Assembly: GCA_013396635.1 (NCBI GenBank)
Contig: WBMW01005484.1
Coordinates: 1 to 64,000, forward strand
Length of the DNA: 64,000 nt
Reading direction: 5' to 3'
Source: Penelope pileata
Lineage: Eukaryota; Chordata; Aves; Galliformes; Cracidae
Shown here: positions 46,901-61,900 of the stretch, in pieces
How the letters are laid out: each line of letters opens with the position of its first letter
How positions within the stretch are numbered: position 1 is the stretch's first letter
Translations under genes and position numbers: made by a program
The notes under the pieces: model-generated
The model's database searches: none
The model's input: the letters and a program-made list of their open reading frames with translations, nothing else
Told to the model about the DNA's origin: nothing

Positions 46901-49900
46901 TCACGTGGAGACATAAACTAAGAACCAGAGATGCAGATATAAAAATTCAGATGAGCTTCTAAAGATGCAATAAGAAGATGCAGCTCCATGCACAACTCAA
47001 TCATGACAAATGGAGAATTCTGAAAGTGTATGCTTACATTAGAGTGTAGACCTGAGGAAGACCTATGTCTGTAAGAACAAAGAGCAGAAATAGGAAAATA
47101 TATAAAAAAATACATTATAATTATTTAAATAGAACTGGAACTCATAATTCCAAATGTGGGAAGTAAGCAGGGCAGAGTTATGTACTGTGATGCAACAGAC
47201 ATTATCAGTTGCATGAATGATAGAGGATAAGGAGAGAACGGGCGTCAGTTAAAGAACTTTAGAAAAGGATTTTAAAAAGCTCTGCTAAGACAGTTATAAA
47301 TCTGTAGGTACACATGGCTCTCTAATAACACTAGAGACAAAACTACTGGGATTGTACCAGTATAGGAGAACAATCACTACCAGTGATCATAGCATAAAAA
47401 ATAGAAATATGCCAATGAAGTTTAGAGATGTTATTCAGAATGGCTTGATCCAGGTTATTCAGAAAGAACCCAGTTGACATAGAAATAGTAGAAGTGGAAA
47501 TTTGGCAGCATGAAATATGAGATCTAGACTTTCTGCTTCAAGTGAGGCCTAGTGATTTGGAATTGAGATGAGGAAGAAAATTGGTAGATTATTCTGTAAC
47601 AAAGCATAACATAAGAAAAGAGAAAATTTTCTAAAATACATTAAGCACAGTTCTTCAGGCAGAAAACAGTTGCTATACCTCTTTCATATTAAGTACAAAG
47701 TTCTGGTAGCCTTAGCTCAGTAATTTAAGTTGGAAGAAGCACAGCAAGGACTAGCAGGGTACCACGATAACGAAGAACCTTTTTTTACAATAAGCTCTTC
47801 AAAAGAGTTTATCCAGTTTATCTAGAAAAACAAAGTGTATTAAGGGATTGCTCTCTACATTAGACATAAAATGGGAAAAGAGGGAAGAGAATTATTTAAG
47901 CCTAGAGCAACGGCCAAGAACAAGCGTGTATAAGCTGGCTAGAAAAAAAAAATAAAGGCTGAAAGCTGGAAGACTTTCTAACTCTGAAGGAGCAAGTTTC
48001 TGCAAAATCTCCTAAATGTATTACTGAGAAAAAAAAAAAACAAACCTCCAATTTTACAGTCATTAACTTCTGCCTTAATGCCACACCAAACTCATCTCTT
48101 GCCAGCAGCTACATGGGAACAGATTCTCACTTGAAACAACTGTACCTAATTTTAGCGAAGAAAGAAGAATCTTGCTTTCCATTATAAAACCATCTGATGC
48201 AGACAGTGGCTAAGTAATAATACACTTTTTACTTGATTGGTTTGTAAACATGGTGCTATGAGATGAATATCAGCAATTATAAAATCATGGAGTCATAGAA
48301 TTGAGTTGGAAGGGGCCATTATCTAGTCATCTAGTCCAACTTTCCTGCAATTAACACATACAGTAAGGATGAATTTGATGGCCCAGGAAGTACTTTCGAG
48401 ACACAATGCCAAGTGTAACTGATGTACAGATAGGTTTCCAAATCCTAAGGGTGACTAAGAAGTATATGGAAAAATAATTTCCTTTGAAGAACCTACCAGC
48501 AGAGAAGCAAGTCACAAAAGGAGATACTGCTCCTGTCAGTATCTGTTTATACCGATGTATGGCTTGAAGGCATAATACAATTCTATGACATTGAATAGTT
48601 CAGTTGGAAGAGAACTTTAAAGATCCAGTCCAATTGCCTGACCTCAGAGCTAACAAAAGTTACCTAACAGAAGTTATTATTGAAGGTACTGTACAAATGC
48701 CTCTTGAACACTAACAGGCATGGAGCATCAACCACATCTCTAGGAAGCCTGCTGCAGCATTTAACCACCCTTATGGTAAAGAACGTTTTCTAATGCCAAA
48801 TTTGAACCTCAGCTGGCACAGTGTTGCACTGTTTCCATGTCTCTTGTGATTGATGACAGGAAGCAGAGCCTGGCACCTCCCTTTGTTCTTCCGCTCCACT
48901 CTCAAGATTGTTGCAGAGAGCTATGACATTGCCTCTGAGCCTCTTCTTCTCCAGACTGGACAACCCAAGTGCCCTCAGCCTCTCCTCACAGGAAATGTTA
49001 TCATTGTGGTGATTTCATTGTTTCTAATTGCTGTTAGAAATTAGAAAGGAAGGTTTTGTAGACACAGGCTTTACAGTATCTATACACACATACAGTAAGT
49101 CTCAGCAGTGACTCTATAAAGGACCATTAACTAATCAGTCAGTTTAATTGCACCAACACAGTCTATTCAATGATCTCCAGAGACAGGTATGGCAATTTTT
49201 AACAAGAGCCAGCAGCAAGAAGGGCTCATGTTTATTGTTATGGTACAACACTGGAATGGGCTGCCTACAGAAATGGTAGAATCCCCATCCACAAAGGTAT
49301 TTAACAGACTTGTTGATATGGCACTAAGGGACATAAAACTTGGTAGAATAACTCCAGTTTCACAGTGTCCCAGCACACTTTTTGATGCTTTACTTTACAG
49401 CAGTAAAGCCAATTGTCTTTTCTGCTTTCACAACAGTGATCCCTGCAAAGCCAAAGGATTATTTGGAAACATAAGTTTACATTCTTGCAACATTTAAACA
49501 CAGTTTAATTTCACAATATACTGCTATTCCATTTTTCTGGCTCGTGACGTCAGCAAAACCTCAAAACAAAGTTTTGCCTGGGAATTTTGCCAACTTTTAT
49601 TCATACAAAAGATATGTACAGATACTTTTACAAGCCAATCTCTATTTATTAAAGCCTTTTTATTTACTGAATGAGAAATGATCTAGAGGTTGAGCTATAT
49701 TAGGAACTTTCAGTTTACTCAGCTTTAAGAGCACCTCAAAGTGTTCAGCCTTTTTATCTTTAGAAGTACTTCACGATTAACTAAACTGTCAAGATAATGA
49801 GACAAACAAACAGTATCACTGCACTCATGACCCTTAAATAGGAAAACTGATGTGAGGATTTGTCAAGTGACAGGAAGAGAAAATCAGACGTAAAATACAT

Positions 49901-52900
49901 TAATTTTTCAGTCAGAGTACTAAGCTGACAGCAATAAAACATCTCTTTTCTGACACAAACTGATATCCAGTAATGTACTATATGCAAATGCAATGGCATA
50001 ATGGCAGCTGCAACAGCAAATTAAGCTTATGTGAAGTCATGAGATTCTACCTGATGAGAGGATATTACACTGGGGAACAGACTTGAGTCGTGACATATCT
50101 GAAGAGATACTCCGAAGGGGAAGTGCATCACAGTGTATGAAGGCAGAAGATGTTTCCTGAAATTTTTCCAGTTAATATATTTATTAAATAAATGCATATT
50201 AAACAAATAAAAAATTGCAATGATTTACAGAGCACTTTCCCATCACTGTCTTTTACCTACTCTCTAAATACTCAATAGACAGCACAATGAAAATATACTG
50301 ACAGAAAAAAAGTATATGTAATCCTAACAGTTGTATTTTTCCAAAGCTGATAGCAATTTTGTATACGAGTTTAGCAAAGCATAAGAATCAAAAGAAGCAA
50401 CATTTAAAACGAAAGTTTAAAAACAAATCTATCTGACCCTACATAAGCAAGCTGCACAGAGGTGTAAGGAAGCAGAAGGGAATCAGTTACAATGTAACTT
50501 ACAGACATTGTGTGCTGGATTCCTCAATGGGATGGCTTTCCCACACTTAGAGGATTTATTGAACGTGACGTTCTTATTTCTGCTTTACCCAGCCTTTCCT
50601 ATCTTCACTTATATGTCTATGCACATGCTGCATCCCATCTCAACCAATGCATTTTACACCTTTCTTGATTGCACAGGAAAGTAAACTGTGGAACCATTTC
50701 CTCTTACTAAGAGGATCTCTCTTTATAGCTCTCAGGATTTTAATGATGCTGACATACCAGGACCAAATTCAACATGAAAAGTTTACCTCTTGGGGATTCA
50801 GTGGTATATTTAGAGATGTTTTCTCCACAAATGCTTTTTTTCCACTCTTGTGAATACACTGTGACTCATACTGTGTCTGAAAGAGACAAATTATATTAAA
50901 TTTTTGCTCCGTTTAAGCCAAAGACTAGATGAATGACAGAAGATATTTCTTTTAGCAAAGAAAAGCAAAGTTGCCAATTTATTTTACCCACTCTGACTGT
51001 AACAGAAGTGACTTACCTTGGATCTCTTTAAGAGGATTACTGCTTCCAGCATAGCTATTTCATCAAATGTTCTCAGGACTGGTTCAAGGTCTATTAAACA
51101 CTCTAAACAAAGAAAGATGATTTGCTGAATGATGTAATGTGGAAATTAAAGTTTTCATATTGCTAAAGCTACTTTCTTACATTTGCAGAACTAATTTCTT
51201 TATTATATTTATTTCTTATACCAAACTACTTAGTCGCTAAACAGAAATTTCTTGCTTTCACCTGTCACAGCACTGCATCACCAAAACAAATCCTGTCCTG
51301 ATCTGGCCACCTTGGCAGCCTCGTCAAAAGAGATTCAGGACTGTGCCAGACCCCAAGTCTTGCATCCCTGGAAGGGACAAATTAATGGTTTTGCTGTACT
51401 TCAGGATAGACCCAACAAGCTTAATGTGCTCAAAAGGATAAAAAACCACAAGACCTCAGAATGGGTTGCTCTACTCCCAATCCAGCAGAGGTACAAAGAA
51501 TTATATGAGGAAAATAAACAAGCAAGAATCTACAATATCTGGAAGAGATGCTGAGGAGATGCTGTCACCAGCAGAGATGGTGACAGTCAAAGCACTGATC
51601 TATCACGTCCAATGAACTAAAGTGGTGGTGTCTGCAACCTCAACAAAGGCAGTAAGACACAGAATCTAACGTCATCTGCTTGCATAGGAAGCCGCATGAC
51701 AATTTAATAAGCAAGAGACGGTCTGTATGATGTTCCCTTGTTTTCCAATGCTAAAAGACTTGCAAAACTAAATATTTCAAATTTTGAGATGACTATTATA
51801 CAAACATTTCTTTGAAATTGTGCTCAAACTTCAGGAAAGGATGACAGTGTGTAACAATAACTACCGCATTTCTATGAACTCCACTGATTCAGCAAAACCC
51901 ATTTACTGTACTAGTAATCTGCGACACAGTGTCCTTATTAATGTATTTTTATTTTTTTACTGTAGTTTTACCACAGTTCTCCCATTAGCTCTTTTTTTTA
52001 CTGGCATCTTCAAGACATACATTCAATTCCAAGATTCGTGTTCTGTTGCATCAGCTAACACAGAGTCTGGGACTCCATTTCCCACAATTTTTTTGTATTT
52101 TAATTAAACTGCAGGTACGTGTTCCATGATTGCAGAATCAACAGAATTACAGAACTGTGCAGAAACATGGGAATAAGTCTTTGTCCCATCTTTATAAAGG
52201 GGAGCAGATAGGTTAACCAAACTTTTAAATTTTTTTTTAAAAAGGGGGCTGTGGGGAGAGTTGGGTGGCTTTTTTTTACCCTGTGCTGTGGTGACTGCAA
52301 AATTTCCCAATCAGTGAACTTTACTTCCGTTAATTTTGCAACAGATTTGTAACTTCCTCATTCTTTTTATGAAAGTAAAGTAGAAGAAAAGCAATGCATG
52401 TTTTCTTCAAAGTCCATGTTAATACAGGCACTGCACAGAGATGAAGACAGCTCACACTGTAGTCATATTCCGGGTAGTTATTCCCTCTGTGTGACCACAG
52501 ACTTTGGCTGCTATTTTATTTTGGACAACTGACAAATGAAAGCAAAAATACCCATCACAACATTTTGTTAGGTAGATTCTTTTTGAATTTAGAAAAATAT
52601 TATGAATGGATTTATTTATTTGGAGGAATAATAAAAAAAAAAAAAAAAATCCACAATTTAAAATCATATAAACCAGACTCACACCAAGGTAAACTGACAT
52701 TTCAAAATATTCTTAAAGTCAAATTAAAAATGCTCCAAAAGAGGACACATAATTCATTTTGGACTGCAAACTTTGAACATAATGATGCTAAATCTGTTTG
52801 TGTGTCCATTTTTTTTCTGCAAAACTGGTCCAAAAAAAGTGAAGTTATGAACATTTCTTTCTCAGCTGTCTGAACAGCAATTTTCTAATACTTTTCAACT

Positions 52901-55900
52901 CAAAGGAATTATGCCTATAAAGGTTTTAAAAATAATAAATTTCTATTCACTAGAATTTCAAATGAGACACTAAGATCGCTGTCCTCTCCACTCGTAAAAT
53001 GAACAATGAAAAAAAAAGTATTTCAGTATTTCAGGTAGTCATTGCATTTTCAGCCTAAGCAGTGAGAAACTTTTAAATATAGAATTGTTCAATTCAGAGC
53101 TCTTTGTGCTGTTCTACATTTGAATACTTTTAATAACTCTTATATTTCTCTTGCCTCTTCAAGGTGAACCAGCTTTCCCTACATAACAAAGATTTGATTT
53201 TATAAAGGAGTAGAGAGGGACTTCTTAAAGCCCACTCAAATTAAACAAGCACAGCTGGGCAGCTGTGTGAACTCGTCCCACTAGTCCCACTCCAGCCTTA
53301 GAACTTTTCACCTACAGGGTCTGCAGGACTGGTCTTTTCTGCTGGTCTTTATTCAGTGGTGGTGGTGTTTTACTTACAATAATCTAAGGTTATAAAAGAG
53401 ATAAGTTTTTAAGGAGAAATATTATAACTCATGGGTTTCTTTCAAAAAAGAAACTGAAAGTTCAGCAGATGATGGTTGAGCAAATTCAGAATTCCCAGTT
53501 TCCTCTCAAATATTGTTGAACTCACAGGCTACTTTAGTTTTTAGGTCCTTATTCTGATTGATTTAAATTATGATTAATAGTTAAGGGGTAGGAGGAGAAT
53601 GGAAGCCATAATGGCAGCAGAAAAACAAAAATCAGCATGGATCAAATGATCTATCATCAATGAGCATTGGATCAAATTCTGTGTGAAAAAAAAGTTTTTT
53701 GGAAGTGGTTAGACATATCTGATTGAGTTTGAAGACCAGCTCTTGGAGTAGAACACTGCAAAAGCTGAAATGTGAGCTAATGATAATGTGAGATTCAGAT
53801 AATGAATGCTCACATACATTACTTGTACTAAGGATAAAAGGATAAGGATAAAAGGTAAAATAAATGTACTATTATGATTGTTGGTAAAGAAGATGGGTGA
53901 AGTACTCCTTTCACACCATTGGGAGCTTTTACATGTGGCACAAAGAGACATGGTTTAATGATGGGAGTAGGTCAGATTGATGGTTTGACTTGATAATTTT
54001 GAAAGTCTTTTCCAGTCTAGATGATTCTACAATTCTATAGATGACTACTCTAACCCTAGCAAGAGCAAATTTCACAAGTGAAAACTGGTGATGACTTTCA
54101 GCTAATATTTTTCTGGAATTGCTGTTACACAGAAGAGCCAGAAGTCACAAAAATATTAAGCAACTTTTCATGTTAGGGAGAAATTAGTATAGGGAGCATA
54201 TCTGGACTCAACATACACCAAATATGCTCATTAACTGGACAAACCCAGGCTTGCTATCAAAACAAAACTTTCCCAGATCACAACATTCTACTCTAGTCTT
54301 GGCAAGCTTGCTCTTCAATCTTATGCTCTAAGTTCCATAACTCATTGGAAAAAGGCTGAAAGTATATTTATCTCATGAACAAAAAGGTAAACAAAGGAAA
54401 TATGAAAAGATAAAGCTGTAAGTACCACATGAGACAGAAATCTGGCAATTTAAAAAACTTTACTTATTATACAAGGTAAACTTACTTAAGAATGATGGTC
54501 TTTCATCTGGGTTTTGTGCCCATCCACTTCCTATCAATCTTATGATAAGATCTCGATGAGGAATGTCCATTGATAAACTTGTTTCACTTAAGTCTAGTCG
54601 CTGTCCTTGTGACACACTATACATTATCTGCAAGGGGTTTATAACTTCTGTCAAAATAGACATCGTGCATTCATTAGAAATATATGCAAAATAAATAGCT
54701 TACTATAGGAGGAATAATTCAGATTGTAGCCATGGCATTTGGAGCTCACCAAAATAAGGCTATGTTTCTTTAAAAAATAATTCAAAATATTTTTTTTTTA
54801 AATCATCAATCAACATTGTAATTTGAAAAAGAACACAGAAATAAAAGAGCCTAATCTGAGAAGTAACTCAGTGAGTTCTTCAACAGGCTCACAAATTGGA
54901 TTGTTAAAGGTAATCCCTAAAATGAAGTTCCCAGGTATCCAGGTGTTAGGTTTAGCCTATACACAGAGCCAGAAAAATAAATTACAGGAAACATGGCCTT
55001 ACCTTCAAATGGCTGTTTCCTTGACATCACTTCCCACATGATAATTGCATAACTGTTTAAAATGTAAGAAGTATAGAAGATATTATTTTAGATTGCCAAC
55101 GCTTGATAAAACAATAGAAGCATTTCACTAAAATGATCTTGCACACGCTAGTCTGACTGCAGCTGAACACAGTCATGCCCCAGAGGTAGGCATACTAGCA
55201 GGAGTTTTTATCAATGACAAAAAAGCTACAGAGCATATAAGCTCCTTTTCTATAACATACAGCAAAGCTAGTACAGATTTGGACTCCATACACACGGTTA
55301 AATCTCAGCACTCAAACCCAGCTACAGCAGCGCAGCATCTCCCCAGTCCTGACAGCCACTGTGATGTCCCTATGAAAGCAGGGAGCAGCAGGCAGGATGA
55401 CTCTCAGCACACAATCCCAACCCAAACTCAAGAGTTGGGTAAGACACAGATGTACTGGGAAGCATATCCCAGCTTCCCCCACAGACATGTATTCTTTTAA
55501 CATATGCAACCATCATTTGTCACTTTAGGAAGAACCTTCCTCACAAATTAGCTTTGATATCTCACCGACATTCAGCTGTATCTGCTTTAGATGATTAATC
55601 AGACACCCCACTTTTCATTCAGTTTGGAATCTCTCTATAATTAAAGATTATTCTCTGTATTCTATAACACTGCTGTAGACCACTTCTTGTTAATTTCCCT
55701 CTACACTATTTACTTTTTCCTTTCTTATTTCTGCTTCATAGCAGTTCCTTCTGACCTCATCTCCACACACTCATTGACACACAATCCATCGTTTCAAATC
55801 CTCTAAAATCAGAAGCCAGAGTAGAGAACTTCACACTGCTACTTCTTTCAATGTCTACCAAGTCCACACTGTCTTCTCAGATGATGAGAAAAGCAGGTGT

Positions 55901-58900
55901 ATTATGATTCTTTGGACAGGAATTCCAAGAAACTTTCCATGTTCCTCAAGACTAAGGCATAATTAAAATAAGTAATAGTCTCTCTGGATGTCAGTACATC
56001 CCTCTGAAACTGGTTCACAGCCCTGCCAGAGACAGTCGAAGCTAAAGGTGGTAGAGTGCAAAAGAGATGGACTTTGTCACAGTAATATGCCTCTTCATAC
56101 TTCCTAAATCTCCATTTATGTGGAGGCATATGACAATTCCTTCCACAATTGCTCAAATAACCTTTGAGCTCTCTGAGCCTCTTCAAATTAACTCTAAAAT
56201 CCTAAAAGCCGTTTCTATTCTATTATACAAGTACTCACAACTCTACTGCTTTCAGCTGTGACTCAGAACTGACTGCACAGGTAGCTGCTCAGCAGGTACT
56301 GACTGACTGAGCAGCAAATCCACCTGAAGTTTCCTAAAGCGAATTATTCCTGAAGGAGATAGCTCTCTAGAGATAGAGACAGAAGTTCTCTATACCTCCT
56401 AACTCCATTACTCTGTTTCTTCCTAACGCCTTCAAAAAAAAAATTTTTCTTCTTTCTTTCCAATATATTCTGCAAATTATGTTAACTGATGCACACAAAT
56501 CACAAAGATGTGTGATTTGAGGTAATGGAGCAAACAGTTTCTTTCCTCTTGACATTGTATGTACTTCACTCATTTATAGGAACTAGCTTCCTTAGTCTCC
56601 TTCCACAGTTCTAGCTTAATGATTGGAGCATTATACTTGTCAAAGTGTTTCCTACAGAAATGAGTATCAACAACTCCTGCTACCAGTTAACTGTTCTTTC
56701 CTGATTCATTTTGCTTAGATTCTTACAACATTACTGAAAATAATAAAATTGCTGAAAATGTGTTAAAATCTAATTTCAGCAACTCAGATTTGAATTCAGA
56801 TTGCAAAGTCCCCTTGAGGTCAGTGTGGGTTACCTGTAGATATCGTGTTTCACACTTGCTCGAGTTTTCTGACTGGGATTGTAATCTTCAGGGGGCATGT
56901 ATATAATGGTCCCTCCTTCTGGCAAAGAAGTTTCACTGCGCGACTGCGACATGGATATGACACGCCATTTTGACATGCCAAAATCTGCAATCTGGAAAGA
57001 ACAGAGCAGTTATTCTGAGAACTGGATTTATCTGTTAATCCTTGTTACAAATTCCTGAACTACACCTGAAAGGACACATTGTTTACAGTTCTTAACCTGA
57101 CAGAAAAAGTATGTGGTTGCCCCAGCGACAGGAAACACCAGCTCCAGTTCAGGAAACATTCCCAGTTCATGACTCACGCCATTCCTACAGCACTGCCCTA
57201 TCCTGCTCTTTTAAGGACGGTTCATATACTCTGTGGCTTGGGAATCTATTGTGGAAGTCTGTCCTATAAGAAAATCACTTTCATAGAAAACAAGCAAACA
57301 AAGTCTCTGAATATTTCTAGATTGCTGATTGTGTAAAAAGCACAGAGTAATAAAGATCATAATAGCTCTATGCAACTTACTCTGCAGATATTCAGGGGCA
57401 ACTGCTTTTACAGAAAAATTTAGGCAGCCCACTTCTTCCTCAAAGCTTCAAACTGAAAGGGAGGAAATTTAGGTTAGATTTAAGGAAAAAGTTTTTCACA
57501 GTAAGGGTGGTGAAGCACTGGAACAGGTTGCCCAGAGAGGTGGTGGAAGCCCCGTCCCTGGAGACATTCAGGGTCAGGCTGGACCAAGCTCTGAGCAACT
57601 TGATCTAGCTGTAGGTGTCCCTGTACATTGCAGGAGAGTTGGACTAGATGACCTTTAAAGGTCCCTTCCAACTCTAAGGATTCTATGATTCTACCATTTG
57701 TATTAGAGCAAAATAATTTTCAAAGATGCCTCTGGGAACATTTAAGGTAACAAACTTTCAGCAGAGTATAAGCAGTATTCTTTTTTCCCCTCAATGGCTC
57801 ATTTGTGGGAGGCAAATGGGTGGAGACAGACTCTTTTCAGTGGTGTGCAGCAATAAGACAAGGGGCAATGGCCAAAAACTGGAACACAGGAAATTCCACA
57901 CAAACATGCGTAAGAACTTCTTTACAGTAATAGTGACAGAGCAGTGGATCCCAGACAGGTTGTGGAGTCTCCTTCTCTAGAGATATTCAAGACCTATCTG
58001 GACACCTACCTGTGTGACCTACTGCAGGGAACTTGCTTTGGCAGAGGGGGTGGACTCGACCTCTAGAGGTCCCCTCCAACCCCTGCAATTCTGTGATTCT
58101 GTGACTTACTCATATCGAGCCTTCCTCCCTGTAACTGGTCAGAGGTGATCCTGCTCATTCAGTAGATCTGGTACAGTCAGAAGCATTTTATGAATGGTGT
58201 TACTTCTATACACATGCAATACTTTTCCTGTTCAGCAGGTTTGATAGCCTTCCTTGCATTTCCTGCTAGCTGTCCTAAATTAGAGAATCATGCTTCCCCC
58301 TAAAAAGACTCTTCTGTCCAACTGCTGTAGCAATGCAACTGTTTATATGTAGTCAGGCAGAGCACCAGACTGCACCAGTGCTTCTAGGGATTAAAAAACC
58401 AAAAGTGTGGATTACTTGGGCCAGTTCCTAGTCAGGTTTATCAGGAAGCTTGAGACATGGTGATACTGCCACAGCTGAGTGGGAGGAGGTGTGAGCTGCT
58501 GAGGGCGTTGAGTGAAGGGAAAGACGCGTAAGCTGCCTTGCTGCCAAGGAAAACGTCTTTGCAATGGAGAAAGAAGGAATCAGCATCTTTGATATTTGCT
58601 CAAAGGACTGACAGAAAGTTTCATCTCACAGTAACAACTGAAGCAGTAGCCACTAAAGTATAAATTGAGATATCTCTTATTTCTCATGTACTTCGAACAG
58701 TACATTCCACCAGTGTTAAAAACAGAGAAAGTATTGTTTATTTTAAAAAAGCCCTCTTGCAATTATAGAAGCACGTAACTGTTTTGCCAGAAGTACTTTA
58801 AATGTCTTTTTCACATGATGGCACTGAAACTTGAAAAGGCAGAATTGAAGTTTTAAATTAATATTACTTCTTCACACTTCTTTGCTTGCTCTAGGAGCTC

Positions 58901-61900
58901 CTTCATTAGAGCCCTCTCTCAGCACGTTCAAATTTCAGTTACATTTTACATGTTCTTATACTACACTAACAGAATACATCTGTGCATATTTCATGATAAA
59001 TATCAAACGGTGTTAACATTAGAATTTTTATGACCTTCAGAACTAACATGTCTGAACATCTTGGACAGGAAAACTTTCCATTTTCTACTCAGAAAGAGCC
59101 AGATATGGCGACCCTTGGGAGGCTGTCATCAGAAACTGTCACTGCTACTGAGTAATAGCCATATGGACAGCTACAGTGCAAGTAGTCCATACTCCAGAAT
59201 TATGGTCTTTTCAGATGGATCAAATCCACACAAGTAAAACTGAGTTTTCCAAAAAATTTCACTAAGTTCTGTCTGCAAGGATAAAAGTAAAACATCTGGC
59301 ATACAACCATGATCCCTCTGCATAGTCACAACCTCACTTTTAAGTCTCTACTGTAATTAAATAATTTGGCTTGTTCTAGATGCTGAGGAACTTAAGAATT
59401 AAATAACTTTACCTTGACATGAAACTCATCATCCAGTAAAATATTCTGGGTTTTCAAGTCATGGTGCAGCAATGGAGGATTCATATTGTGCAAATAGTTT
59501 ACTCCCAAGGCAATTTCATAAAGAATGCGGTATCTCAGGCACCAGGGAATGTCAGGATACATATCTTCCTGCCAAAGCAAAACCACAAAACAAGAATATA
59601 TTCCTTTGTTCTGATATGATAAGGTAGCACAAAGGCTTTCATAATCAGAAGAAAGTGAGTTGGACAAGCAGTAATATTTTAAAACATACATTACATTAAT
59701 TGTGCATTGATAATAGTTAGCTGTTAAAACAAATACATAAATATAACAATGTTTTGTTATGTTTATATTCCTTAGCATTTATTCAGTAATTCGTGAGTGC
59801 TACATATAACGTGTTAATAGGACATTCATCATATTACTCATAATTATTCATAGGGAAATTTGAGTTATAGATGAACTCCTATATAAAACCTGTAATCCAT
59901 GGACTACAGGTATTGCATAAAGAAAGGGAAGAATGAGTTCTTCAACTGTTGGTGGGAAGAAGGGAAAATTGTGATGAAACTAAGCACAAAATTCTACCTT
60001 TAAAAATATAAATACAACAATAAAAAGGCAAGACAACTCAAATCTTAAAAGCTATATTGACACACATGCCTTTATGAAAACCACATAGCTGAGCTCTCTA
60101 AGGAATAGACAGGTATTGATTGAGGGCACAGAAGAGACTGCAGTGTTGTTGAGGTAGCTGCAGTGGCTTTGCAGTAGCAACAGTGAATGCTTGGGCCAAG
60201 GTGATGGGAGCACCTGAGAGTTCAGCAGAGGTGAACTTACTCCTGAGAGTAACACCTCATAGAAACACTCATATCTGTTTAGGCTAGCAATATTTGACTT
60301 CCACAAATCTTTTTTTTTCCCCCCCCCGTCTTATAGTTAAGGTTCAAATAAAGGAAACGGTCAACTTTTTGTAGTAGTTTTGAAAAACCCAGCCTAAAGT
60401 AAGCACTTCAGCTTCTAATTAGAGAACAGAGATATTAAAAGTGATTTTACACAGTAATCCGTTCTTTAGCCTGTAACAGATCGTGGCATCAAAGCAAAAA
60501 GTGCAACAACACTAATATCTACAGAGTTTGGTTGCCTTTTTGCCATACAGAAAGCCTGTCTGAGCAACAGAAACTACTAGTAAGAGTGCCTGTCCTTTAA
60601 TTTGAAATATTGTTAATAATACACTTGCTATAGTACTTCTTGTAAGTATGAAAATCACACAATTTGAAACAATCAGGGACCGTATTTAAAGACTGAGAAC
60701 ACTCACCCCATGTAAAAGCTGGTTTAGCGATCCGTTTGTCATGTATTCTGTCACAATCCCCAGAAATTCAGGCTCGTTGCAAATTCCCAAAATTGGCAGA
60801 ATGTAACTAAACCTGGCTTTGTGTAGTATCTCTGCTTCTTTTAGAAGGTGGTTTCTATCACTTCAAATGAAAAGAAAACAATGTTACCATTACAATACTA
60901 GGAAAGTAAGCAAATGTTCATTGTATTCTCTTTAAAAAAAACTAGGTACCGATATGCAGTACCACCACCTTTCACCATTTGTTTCCTGCTAGCTTTAGCC
61001 CAATAAGAAGACGCTCTAAGTCAGCTCAGAATCTGCACATGCAGATACCAGATAGCTTCTCTGTATTTGTTGTACCACACAAGTATCTCTTCTTCCATAA
61101 CACATTCAGTCCAGGTTTCCACTATTTATCTCCTATAGAGCGGAGATTTTAACCCTTACCTCACAATTCTCTAACTGCCTTAGCACACTGGTACACTGCT
61201 GTGCACTAAAATAATACTGGTTATAGGGACACACTTTCAGTTTCTGAATGACCAACCACGTTGTTTTCAGGCACACTGTTCCTTCAGCTGAGCCCCTGCT
61301 TTGAAACACCCTCTGGAAAAAGCATTCTGACTGCACAGGGAGCAGAGACTGCTCACATAATGCCTGGACACCTGAATTTGCTGGTCTGAATGTTGTTACA
61401 ATCAAACCTACTTCCAAGGGTGAATTTGATCCACCTTTACAAATTCAGACCTCACAGCATATGGATACAAGAAGCTCAAGTTATATTTAAAAATGAGTAT
61501 GCTTCTATCTCTAAATCCATAAAGATAAACTTTTTTTGGTATGTTTTATATCTCAAACATCCCACAGTGAGGATACTTGGACCAAGAAAAGAAAAGAGGT
61601 ATTTTAAATTAAGGTCAATTGTTGGTCCTTATTTACGTGACAGAAAAAAAACATCTATTATGGGAAAGTCTAGGAAACGATCAAAGTAAAAAGGCCCAGG
61701 AAAAGCAGGAGACAAAAGGCACAGCTCCCTCCCTCTCTCTCTAGTACGGATTAGATTTGAGAAGGCCAAGTTTTCCCAGACCATGAGGCACACCTGCATG
61801 GGATTCTGCTGTAACCTGGAACCAGGCGGCAACACCCGAAGGTTTATCCTTGTGCGTGTAACTCACTGCACTGCCTGCTCCACACCAGAGAGCACTGAGT

